Origin: Plasmodium malariae
Lineage: Eukaryota; Apicomplexa; Aconoidasida; Haemosporida; Plasmodiidae
Assembly (NCBI RefSeq): GCF_900090045.1
Contig: NC_041783.1
Coordinates: 1,784,001 to 1,848,000 of the forward strand
Direction of reading: 5' to 3'
Length of the DNA stretch: 64,000 nt
This document shows, one piece after another, positions 9,807-22,284 of the stretch. The translations under genes and the position numbers were made by a program. The notes under the pieces were generated by a model that made no database searches, was not told the DNA's origin, and saw only the letters and a program-made list of their open reading frames with translations. How positions within the stretch are numbered: position 1 is the stretch's first letter; every line of letters starts with the position of its first letter.

Positions 9807-12800
9807 TTAAGAGTTGTTGACGTTTATGTAATAGAGATCCTTGCTAGAAAATTTTTTACCGTTGAAATTGCTGAGGTTACGAGTAGATATGGATAAAGTG
9901 CTTGTTCTTCTATTGTCAAGTCGGTTTGTCCCCAGATGGTTTTGTCTTTGGAATTTTCTATTAAATAAATGGCTTCTACTGGGTAATGTTTTTGTATTAT
10001 TAGAGGAATCAGTTTCTTTTTTATCATTAATAATAAAACATTTGACATCTTTGTAAATAACTCTAACAGTTGTATTTGCTTTAAAAATAAATCTATTTTT
10101 AAATTGTTGCAATAAGAAATTTTTAAGAGTTTCAGAAACATTAATTTTACCTGGAATACCATTACTTTCCATAAGATTACCTGTTAATACATCAATTCCC
10201 CATAAATCATATCTCAAACGACCGGACCCAATAACCCCACCTACACATGAACCATAGTGTAAACCTATTCTCATATTTAGATTAGGTATACCTAATTTTT
10301 CTCTTATTTCTTTAATAATTCTTATCATTGAATATGCCATTTCTAGAACTCTTTCAGTACCATCTACAGGGTCATAATCTTGGTTGTCTTCTGTGACAGG
10401 TTCGCTTATAGCTACATATGCATCTCCTATTGTGCATAATTTATATAAACCGTATTTTGTACTGTCGTTATCAAATTTTGCAAATAATTTCTGTAACAAT
10501 GTTAAGACTTCTGAAGCATCTACTCCATTTGCCCATGAAGTAAATCCACATATATCAGCAAAAAGAAATGTCAATCTGTCATGTGTATAAGCTAGCTTTA
10601 ATTTATCTTGTTGAAACTCTTCTAACACATGTTTAGGAAGCATATCATTTAACAATTCTGTGGCTCTATTTTCTGTCTTCTTTGCACTCTCATTTGCATA
10701 AAATGTTCTTCTATCAATAGATTCCTTACAATATGTTGATATTAAATTAAAGGCAACGTACCATGGTATAAGCAGAAGAGTTGAGTCTGTAGTTATTGTT
10801 TTTACAACACTCGTTGATATAAATGTCAAAGACATAGTAATTAACAACAGGTCTACTAATATACATGTCTGAAATAACATACCTGTGTTATGATGTAATA
10901 TGACTAAATAAAAGAAAAATTCTATAGTATCATTTGTCATCCATATAGTATGGGATGTCGTTTGATCCGTTTCTGATATAGACCATAAATATGCTACTGA
11001 AAAAACACATGCGGCTGATATGAATAATAAATTTAAGAAAAATATCATCCATTTAATATTTAATAAAGAGGAAACTTCAGGTCTAGTTCTATAATGAAAT
11101 AATAACCACAACATAAAACCAAGATATGTATACACAGATCTCACAGACCAATATATAAAATAATTAACTTGTAGCGTTTGAGTTGCTCTTTTATGATCTA
11201 CAAATACTATTGGTACTGTACTTGAAATTAATGTTTGCATAACAAAGGCTACTAGAAAAATTATTAGTGCTTGCTCAATTGAATTTAGATTAGATTTGTT
11301 ACTATAAAAATGAGACCTATATTTAGACTCTAAATTCTTGTCACTAAATTTTAAAAATATCCATTCGCTACTTATGGAAGCTATCCCTTTTCCCCTTTCT
11401 TGGTCTTGTTTTTTGCATATGGTATTGTGTTTTTCCTTTTTTCCCTTTCTAGAAAAAGTAAATATTTTCAATAAGCACGAAGTAAGCCCCGACATATTTA
11501 GGGCACCCTTCTTAGAGGTTTCATCCGCTTCTAGCTGTTTTTGTTGTTGCTCCTGCTGTTTCTTCTTCTCCTTCTGCATCTTCAGTTGGTGCTTCGATTC
11601 CCCACCCGTTTCTGTCTCTCCATCCCTTTTACCTTTCTTCATGATGCTCCTAAGATAGTTCCTTCTCTTGTTATTCAACATTTTGTGATAGGCTACGTGG
11701 TTTACATGATCATAATTAATACAGTTACTAACAGTACAATATCTCTCACTACATGTTCTGCATTTTTTAGCACATAATTGCACATTTTTATAATCCTCGT
11801 CATCGTCTTCATCATGAGTTTCTATACCAACATATGTAAGGTTGTTCATGCTTTGCGCATTGACTTGTTTCATGATTTCTGGATTTGTTTTTTTTTGGAT
11901 AATTTCACTATTTTGATCTTTATTTATTAAATTATCATTCAAATAGTACAATGAATCACTCAAGGAAAGTTTATTCATATAGGTAGTATTAAAATCTTTA
12001 ATATCATCAAAATCTTTATTATTTTCAAGGTAGTGATTGAAATTTGTTGTAGAATCATTATGAAGTTCATTATTTAAAAAGGACATATTAAGAAAATCCT
12101 TTTGTTTCAACTGATAACCTAGAGCTGCACCAATTTTTAGATTCCTTAATTTTATAATTTCATAACAATGCATATTAACATCTCTTATATATTCATTGGG
12201 CAAATCATTCAAGGACAAATCTTTCAAATTTACGTAATCATTGTTTATTTCATTGTCAAAATTACCGTAGTTATTCATATCAATATTACAAGTACTTTCA
12301 TTTAAATTGTATTCATTATATTGATTTGTTTTGTTTGAATAATAATCTAATATATTTTGTGTTTTATCATAATTTATAGAATTATTTAGTTTATTATTAT
12401 CTGCATAAAAATCAGAAAAAAAATGATTCTTTCTGTCCACATTCTCATCTACAAATGGATAATTTAACCCAATAACAGATGTTATTAAATATGTGGTCAT
12501 AGTTCCTTTTCCTTTTATTTCTGTTTCTTTTTTTTCATAAATTAATGTTTTATCATCCTTAACCAAGTCATACGTCGCTTCTGATAAATGAATATAATCA
12601 GGTTTCCCTGTTGTTTTCATTCTAGATGCTGTATTAACCGTATCACCAAAAAGAGCATATTGCGGTTTTTTAGATCCTACAACACCAGCAATAATTCTTC
12701 CTGAATGTATTCCAATCTTAACTCTAATTCTGGTTGGTCTACTCTCTAAGGATTTTCCTTGTGTCATATTATTCACTGAATTGTTTATATTCTCATGCTC

Positions 12801-15800
12801 ATCCGCATTATCATGTTCATAGCAGTCGTTCTTTTTTGCCATTTGCTTTGTTTTTTCGTATTTAATATGACTACTCACTTGAAGAATTGATAAAGCAAAA
12901 TCGATTGAATCATGAGCGTCTTCCTGGCCTTTAGTTTTGCCACACATATTGTTATAATTTTCGTTACTCTCCTCAAAATGTTTATTATTTTTGTCATATG
13001 TGTTATTCTTACAGTTGTTAATACTACTGTTGTTGTCATTATTAACATTACTGCTGCTGCCGCTTCTGTTGTCACCTTCCTTTTTCACCAATCCGCATGC
13101 AGCCAAGTATGTTTCAAAAACTGTTTCAATTTTTGTGCAGTTAAATTGCTCAGTACATTTGTCAAAACATAAAAATAGTCTATCTAGCACTTCAACTAAT
13201 CTTGTAGGTTCAATATTAGCTACAATGTTTTGAAAGTCATATATATCGCAAAAGATCACCGTAACAGTATCTATGTCCTCTGCTTTCAACGATATAGGTA
13301 TACCTTCTTCATTTAATTCAGAATATATCATTTCATCCACAATAAAAGCAGGAAGCATGGTGTTTAATATTTCCCTCTGTTTTCTTCTAGAGGATTCTAC
13401 CGAATATTCCAATAAAAAGTTTTTCCTTTGATTAAACTCAAGACGATAACCTACAAAACCGACAAAAACGTCAACACCAATAAACAAAGGGATATAATGA
13501 GCTAAGCTTTTTTTATCTAAAAAATGGTCTCCCTTAAACCTAATAATGAACAGACTTAAAAAAATAATATTGCAAAATACAGCGTTAACAAAGGGTAATC
13601 TTAAAATAACAAATGTGTATAAGGGAAAAAGAACTGCTTGAAAGACTCCATCTGTGTGTGTAATGGAATAACTAACCACATGATGAGTTATTATTAATAT
13701 TACCAATGAATTGATAATTTTGTTAAAATTTTCTATAAATATAATGGGGAAAAATGTGGTAACTGTTGCAATTAGTAAGATTAATTCAAATACGAGATAT
13801 AAAATTAATACAAATAAACCCGTGGAAGTATTTGGTGACATATACCACGATTCATTTAATGATGATTCTAATTTCCAAATATATAAAAAAAATATTCCTA
13901 ATAATATAAAAATAAAACGATACCATGGTATTAATGTTTTGTAAAATTTATTCTTTTTATGTATTTGAAATCCTGATTCCAGTTGCATATCTTTAAATGC
14001 TAATGTGAATCTATTAATTAAATTGGTCACTTTCACAATTTCTTTTTGTGCATTCTCATTTTCGTTTTTCTTTTTATTATTGCCATTATAATTTGAACTA
14101 TCCGCACTTGTATAGGAAAATTCGGATGTCGATTCGTTATCATAATATGCAGCCTTATTTTGAATTATATAATAATTTCTTTTATTAACATCTAATGGTT
14201 CAGGTATATTTTCCATACGTTCATTATTTTTAAAAAATATATGCTCTTCGTTAATTCGAAAACGTTTCCCTTGAGGTAATAAATCAACTAGAAACGTATT
14301 TTTTAATGGGTTTAAACAATTTTTCATTTCTGCCATTAGGGATTCATCAATTCTAGAACTTGATTCCAAATATTCATCTGATCTAAAATCCATAGGAAAA
14401 CTATCTTCTATATAATAACCATTCCCACTTATAGTTGTTTCATCATATGTTAAGCTATTTCTGTAATTAAGTAAACCTCTGTTAACTAGACATCTATCAT
14501 CACTTTTAAAGAAGTCCTTTTCCTCATTTTCGTTACTGCATATTTTATTAAATATATTAAACTTATTGGACCAATTGGAAATACTCTGATTCTTTTCTTC
14601 TTCACAAATTGCCTGATTTGCTTTTTCCTTCTTCAGTTGGAAAGAATATATTTTGTTACATGTATCTACCTCTGTAGTTTTCTTCTCGGTTTCAACAAAT
14701 GGTGATTTATCTCCACCTTTTTCATTTCTTTTCCTCTTACTTTGTTCTGTATCATTTTTAGCCTTCTCATCAATTTCACGTTTTTTTATCTCCTCGTTTT
14801 TATATGTCTTATCTGAATGCCTTTGTTTTGTATTCTCTTCATCTGTATCATTTTCCTTACCTGTATGTACACTTAACTCTTTTTCCTTCATTTGATTAAC
14901 CTGAACTTTGTTAACCTGATTGTTCTGTGTGTTTTTAATGTTATTATTTGTGCTTTCCCTTTTATCTATTTTTGCCATTTGCCCCTCTCTATATTCTTCC
15001 GTAATTCCTTTTTTCCCCCTTTTTCTAGTAGAGTCAAAATTTCCCATCCCGTGAACCGCCTGCTCCGATAAGGTAACTTGTGACCCTCTATATTTTTGTT
15101 CCTCGTCAAAATCAGTGTTATTATAATCCAAATTGGCAATACTACTATGAATGTTACGATCAATGATTGAGCTCCTCGATTTATGGAAGTATTTAGAAAA
15201 GGAGTTATTCTTAATGTATCGCTGATTGTTTTTATAATTTTTTGCACTACTTATTAACGTATTTTCAAGAGAATTATGCTTATCGTCAATTTTAAAATTA
15301 GATGTCTTGTTTATATTTCTTCTAAATTTAAATTTTAATTTCTTGCTAAATCTTTTTAAGCTTAAAAATTTTTTCTTTCCTGATAGAAAATAAGCATATT
15401 TATATTTATTATGCTTCTCTTGATACTGTTCAAATATCCAGTGATTAACTACATTATATATATTAGGGAACAAGATAGTTTTTGTAAAATTAATAAATAT
15501 ATACGAGATGATACATATTGTAAACCATAAAATTAAAAGAACATATAAAGGATTCCAAGAAAAGGTTTGCCTAAATACCTCTCTTATATATTCATTTGAC
15601 ACATAAGCGAAAAAAATAAAAATCATTGAAGGGAAAAAAACAAAAAGAAAACAACCAAAGCACGTAATGAGTATTGATGGAGACCATAAAGATCCTTCTA
15701 AGAAAAGACGCATAATAGAAATTAATAAACTCCCTAGAAAACATATATTTCCAAAGGTATTTATTGTGACTACTTCTCCATTATTCAGATGAGAATTTTC

Positions 15801-18800
15801 CTTAAGTGCTATGTAAGAAAAAAAAAATATAATCACAGCATAAAAGATAGCCTCAATTATCCAAGAGAAAAATTTTAAGATGTTCATATTGTACTTTCTT
15901 CTACTTAGTGCATAAAATAAAGGAATATTATATAATATATCATAATTCAAATTATGCTGTAGGAACATATAATAAATTATAGGTATAAATACCCAAAAAA
16001 TACTGAAAAATGTATATAACATTTCTGGATATATTTTTACACAACTCCAGGCGGCATAAGCTTGATAAAAAAAAATTGGTAGTATAAGAATAATATTTTT
16101 AAAAAAGCTCCAATATAACATAATACTAATTGTATATAAATGTTTCGATCCATATATAAATAATAATTTCCTTAAATAACAAAAATTTTTTATACAGTAA
16201 TCTGAATATCCTGCAGATATAATACATTCCGAAGTCATTATACTTACCCCTATATTAGCTTCTTGTAACATTGCAATATCATTTGCTCCATCTCCTATGG
16301 CTAATGTATTTGGTGTTGGAGATAATCTATTCTTAATTAATCGAACTATAAATGCCTTTTGCTTAGCTGTTATTCGACAAGCTATTACGACATCAGATCT
16401 ACAAGCCATATTTAGAAAATGCGTTTGTAAATCACTATGATTTAAAAATGTTTGTAAGTTTTTACCGTTTATTAATAAACATAATTTTTCGTAACATTTT
16501 TTCTCTTCTTTTTCCGCCTGAAATAACTCATATAATGCTGCCCCTTCCCGTTTTAATTTTTTATAATTCTTGTTCTCAAGCATAGCATGAAATATTTTGG
16601 TATGAGAATTTAAAATTTTACATAAAAATGAAATGTGTAAAGAATACTCAACGTTATCTCCTGTTAACATCCAAATTCGGATTCCAGATTGGCTCAAAAT
16701 TTCCATCGTTTTAGTTACCTTCTTTTGTAATCTATCTTTAACTCCAGTTATTCCTAGATAGATTAAATCTTTTTCGATTTCTTCCGCTACATTCATTAAT
16801 CTTTCTTCTTTATTATATATAGACAAACATGCATCATCGTACATCCTCTTGTATTTAATAGTCTCTTCTTCATTCAAATATTTAAACGCGAATATCATTG
16901 ACCTCAACCCTTTCAATGAAAATTTTCGTAGTTGTTTTTCTAATTGTCGATATCGTTTCTTAATTTTGTATTGTTGACGTTTTGCATATATTTCTCTCTC
17001 CCTTAAATCGTTTAGATTAGAATATTCATTTTTTTCGTCATATTCATCAGAATAATTAGTGCAAAATATTTTCTCACTAATATTCTCATATTCGATACTT
17101 TCAATATGCTCAGATTTTAAGGAGTGTTTTTCCAGGTCGAAAAATCTTTTTTTCAGTGAAATGTTCTCGCCTTCTCGTCGGTCTCTTTTTTCTCTATTCT
17201 TCTTCCCTCTTCCATTGTAGTTTTTTTTGTATCTTTTGTTGTTGTTTATGCTACTGTTGTCGTTGCTGCTGACATCATGGCTGTTCTTTTTTATTCTTTT
17301 GTTACTCTTTATTTTGTCTAAAAATTTGCTATACTTTAAATTTAACAGTGAGAGAATAGACGTATCTGAACCTTTGACATACAGAATAGACCCAGAATGC
17401 ATAAATTCAGGTTTAACGACAATTGACATTCTTCCTCTCTTATTTGTATATTCATTAATACCAATGATATTCCATTTATAAAAGTTTCCACCTATTTCTA
17501 CACACATGATATTTTTATTCCTTAATATTAATCTATAGCCTAAATAGTTACATGTATATATTAAACATTCTTCATCTAAGGAACTAGACTGATATTTTAT
17601 AGCATCTAAATATATATTTGATTCTGAAGGGTAATTATCCATAAATTTCATGTTTTTATTTTTGTCGAATTCATACTCAGAATTTCCCAAATTTTTTTCA
17701 TTAACGAAAGAAGTAAGTTCAAAACTTTTATCGTCCACGTTATGATATTTACTTTTGTACTTTGCTCTTTCAATGCTTCCATTGACTGTGTAGCTATTCA
17801 AAGAAAGCAATTTTTCTTTTGATATTTGTTTAAAGGAAACTACACTATGTTTTTTTGATATATATCCACTATCACGGTGTTCACTAATCCTTTCACATGA
17901 AAAGGTATTTTTATTTCTACTCAAATTTGGATATTTCCTCCATACACTGGTTTCTGTATTTTCTATACCTTTGTAAATATCGGAGCATTTAGAAGATCTA
18001 AAACTCCTTTTTTTTATTCTATAATTTTTGTTAAAAAAATATCTGAACTTTAAATCATTTCCCTTATTATTATTTTTATACTTAAAGTTGGTTAATGTTG
18101 TGTAGTTGTATAAATTTGTTTCACATTTCTTTTTCTCATTAATGGTTAATTTGTTTTCGTTACTTTTACTTCTACAATTTTTATCATTATCTAAATTATA
18201 GGAATTGTCTATTTTATCAAAATCTTTATATAATCTATTACTTGTTTTAATACCTTGACCATTATCATATTCAGTGTATCTCTGAAAATTTAATTCATTT
18301 CTAGTTTTGTTTATGTCATTATAAAATTTATTCGCATGATTATGATTATCCAAATAATGAAAGATACCCTTTGAATGTTTCGAAGTAATATGTGGCATGT
18401 TCTTATTTCTAATAGCATCCATCTGAATAAATGGAACCACCGTATGACATAAGGTTATGCATTTTAAAAATTCATCTATGTAATAACCTCTCCAGTTATC
18501 AGAATTTAAATCAACATATATTCTTTTATCAGTAAAATCACATCGGGTTTTTATATGGTTTGTGTTGATATGCGATCTAAAATTTTTTGGCTTTGAAAAT
18601 TTTTGTTGCATTAAATAATTCTGATATTCTTTATTAAAAAAAAAGTAGGTTCCACTAGTGGATTCTTTCATATGCTTCACTTTTTCATTTATTTTTTCTT
18701 CAGTTTTCTTTTTACTCATTGAATTTTTTAATGGTACATACAAATTCTGTCTTTCTGTATAACTGGAGCAACTTCTGACACTCTCATTGTCATTATGCAT

Positions 18801-19500
18801 TTCGATGCTATCATAATTAGAGGATGAATATATATAAGATGAGCTGAAATTATCAGATAAAGAGGAACATGTTGATGAAGACGAAGAATATGACGTCGAT
18901 GAATTTTCTGATGATTTATATCTATTATAAAAACAACTACCATTTATATTTCCCGAATTTTTACCTTTATAATTTCTCGAAGAGTTTGATTTATAATTAA
19001 GATTATTTTTATCATGCTCATAGTCCATATTTTCCTTTATATAATTATCACTATTCATTTTGTCATATATATTTTCCATGATGTAATCCGAAGAATCCTC
19101 GTCCTTTTCCATAAGTTGTACACTATCACTATCATAACCACTACTACAGCTGTTATTGAGTTTGTTGTTGTATCTGTTACTATTATTGTTATTAATATTC
19201 CTATCACAATCACGGTGCGTTTGCACATTAGCACTAACATCATACTCTTCCGTAACAATCTCTTTTTCTTGAATTTCTTCGTGTATATTACTATTTCCTA
19301 GATGTAAATTATTGCCTGTATTTGTAGCAAAGCAATTTTTTTTTGCCTCGTTATCGTCTGCAGTTTTTTTGCTGTCGGCTCTATTTTTACACCAAGAACT
19401 TTTTTTATCATAACTGGATGATTTACTCTTCTTCTTCTTACTATAACTATTACAATTATTGTTATTGTTATTATTATTATTATTATTGGCGCTAATGTTA

Positions 19501-19571
<71 letters not shown>

Positions 19572-21932
19572 TTATTATTATTTTTTTTTTTTTTTTCTAT
19601 TTGCATATTTGTTGCCGTATGTCCTTCCACCTATAGAACACATGTTGAAGAACATTTCATTATTTGTTAAAGTGCCGGTTTTGTCTGTGAATATGAAATC
19701 AACATTTCCTAAATCACCATGCATATTCGAATTCAAGCATATCCCCCACCCGTATTCATCATCATCTACGGAAGATTTCTCATTAGATAAATTGGGTGTA
19801 TTAATTCCTTTTTCTTTGTCTACTTTTTTGGTAAAGTCTCTTGCTCGCATTTCATTTTTCGTTTTATATAAAAATGGGAAAACTTTCCGTAATATTCCTT
19901 TTTCCTTTTTTTGCATATTTTTGCTATTTAAAATAATTCCCTTATTATAACTATTACTGATATTAATAATACTATTATTATTGTTACTGTCGTTGTTGTT
20001 GTTTCTGACGCTATTATTGTTACTACTTTTATTGTGTCTGCTATCATTGATGTTGATGCTGTTTTTGAAACTACTGCTATTCTTTTTATTTATGGCATGC
20101 TCCATTTTAGTAGTCACACATCCTTTATCTTTCTCCCTTATGGTACCACGACACTTATCATTTGCATTTTCTTTTCCCTTCAATTCATGAGAATATGAAT
20201 GATTCTTTATATATTTTTTATATAGAAAGCTATTCTGTGGTAAATGTGTATCAAAGTTCATATGTTCATCTTTTTTGAAGAAGAAAATTTTTAATTTTTC
20301 TAAAAAGGAGCCAGTCTTTCTATATTTTTTATGTATAGTATCGCTTAGTGCCATTGAACTCCTATTATTGACAGTGTTTGACTGAGATTTCGAGTTGTTC
20401 ATTAAACTATTTGTGTTATAAAAATAATTTTTAATTTTACTTAGTTTATGAAATGTACTTATAAAACTTTTTCTATTAACAGAATTTGATTCATTATTCG
20501 TATAGGAATATCTTTTTTTGCTGAAATTTCTTTTACTAAAATGATTCATAAAAAAAGTATAATTTCTAAAATCCTTACATGACTTGTTCATTTTTAAATC
20601 AATGACTTGTTCATTTTCATCAATGGCAGAAGGATCAGATGATTCGTTTTCAAATGTACTAATACGGTTATCATTTTCTATTATAATACTTTGAAATATA
20701 GAAATAAGATCAACAGTAATTAGAATACTAATTGGGATAGTATTTGAATATAACAAAATGTATTTAATTATCGATTCAAATAAGTTATCTTTTGTAGTAA
20801 TTAACATAAAATGAGTTCCACTTTTAAATTTGTCATCTTCTGTCCATTTACATAACACGGATATGAAAACACAAATTAATGTAAAAAAGATGGTAATAAT
20901 TGTATACATATTCAATTCTTTATTAACATAACCAAATTTATAGGTATTTCTTAACATATTTTTCATGATTTTCGTATCTGTTCCTGTATATATAATAACT
21001 CCAAAAATATGATCTGTATTTTTTATATAGGATCCTTTAAAAACAACGTTATTAATTGATAAAGAGGTAGCACGTGGATATGCATCTAATTTTAAGGATC
21101 CATTAAATGATTCCATATTACTATTTGGTTTTTCACAGATAATTCTCCCTTTAATATTACAGATACCATGCATAGATGTTTCATTTCTTGTTTCATTAAC
21201 ACAGCATTTCTTGTTTAAATTTGTCTCTCCATTTATTAAGGAAGTTTCTACATATACTAATCCTTCATTATTATTACAACTTAGCAAAAGAATATCAGCA
21301 GGTACTTGTTCGTTTTCAATTAAACGAATAATACTACCAACTGTTAGGTCCATCCATTTAACTGCTTTTAATTGAGAATTAGATACATCTACAACATGAC
21401 ACAACCTATTATTCATTTGAGAGTCTATATTTGATCTTCTAGAATCTTCGTAGATATTTTTCATAATAGATACAAATATAAAAAAAAACAGTAAATATAT
21501 AGACTTATGTTTAGAATAATACAAATAATTACTAATGTTATGAAAAGCTGGTATAAATTCTAATAACGATATAAGTAAAAACCATATATTTGGTAAACGT
21601 AAAAACTGTTCATATAAACTCTTAAAAATAAAAGAATAAGTACTATATCTACTGGAAGATATCTTATTTGTTGGAAAACTAATTAATTCTTCTGTATCTG
21701 TTGGATTAATTTCTATTTTTCTGAAATCCCATAACGGTTGATTATTTGTGTCTTTGTATAATTTTTGCTTCTTTTCTATCCATGCTGCTTCTGCTGTTGT
21801 GAAATCATTTTGCTGCTTATTTTCATTGAAATTCTGATTCTTCATACTTATATTATTAGTGAGCATTTTCTCAGAATATTTTACCTTATAACGATTATTT
21901 GATTTATCGTGACTCTTTCTTTTTTCCAGCAT
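9807..21932 (-). CDS. GCalpha: Guanylyl cyclase alpha: P4-ATPase-like plus two cyclase domains; in-frame stops in repeat tract
   Basis: Apicomplexan and ciliate fusion enzyme that makes cGMP for protein kinase G. From the ATG at 21932, TM helices are followed by a PADILLLS actuator motif and the phosphorylation motif DKTGTLT (19665-19685). After an Asn-rich insert come MLTGDN and GDGAND (16278-16295), then C-terminal ATPase helices. A six-helix set precedes C1 (FCDIYDF near 13.24 kb, KIET, FGDTVNTASRM near 12.63 kb). A second six-helix set precedes C2 (FADICGFTSW near 10.55 kb, TIGDAY). Purine-reading and Asn/Arg residues lie in C1 and the full metal Asp pair in C2. TAA stops interrupt the frame at 19578-19590, inside poly-A/(TAA)n; the same frame is open on both sides, so an intron or consensus error is likely. 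About 4,040 residues. Confidence 0.93.
19470..19600. repeat. (TTA)n microsatellite plus poly-T inside GC alpha
   Basis: On the plus strand this is about 30 TTA triplets broken by TTTTATTATTA and followed by a run of 16-18 T. Read on the coding strand it is a Lys run and then an Asn run. The triplet phase slips by one base at the TTTTA interruption, and this is what puts three TAA codons in the cyclase frame. Homopolymers and triplet repeats like this are prone both to replication slippage and to assembly error. Confidence 0.9.
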
Positions 21933-22222
21933 TTTTTCTAGCAATTTTTTTTTAGCATAATTAATTACAAGTTATAACATTCACGTTCACATATCTTTTG
22001 ATGTATCAGTGAGCATATATAGGCGCATTTTCTCTTTTTACAACTTAAAAAAGTGAAAGTAGAAGGGAATAGGCACGTTGTAAGCATGTCGCATGCATAT
22101 GTATACACGCATATATATATACATGCACTTATATATGTTTATATTTATTTGTTCTAATTGAATTCACTTAAGAATGTTTTAAAAAAAGAAACGCAGGAGA
22201 GATATGACAGAAAAAAATAAAA

Positions 22223-22225
<3 letters not shown>

Positions 22226-22280
<55 letters not shown>
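22226..22280. repeat. (TA)n microsatellite
   Basis: About 27 uninterrupted TA/AT dinucleotides, in the upstream region of the guanylyl cyclase gene. Expected to be length-polymorphic. Confidence 0.95.
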
Positions 22281-22284
<4 letters not shown>

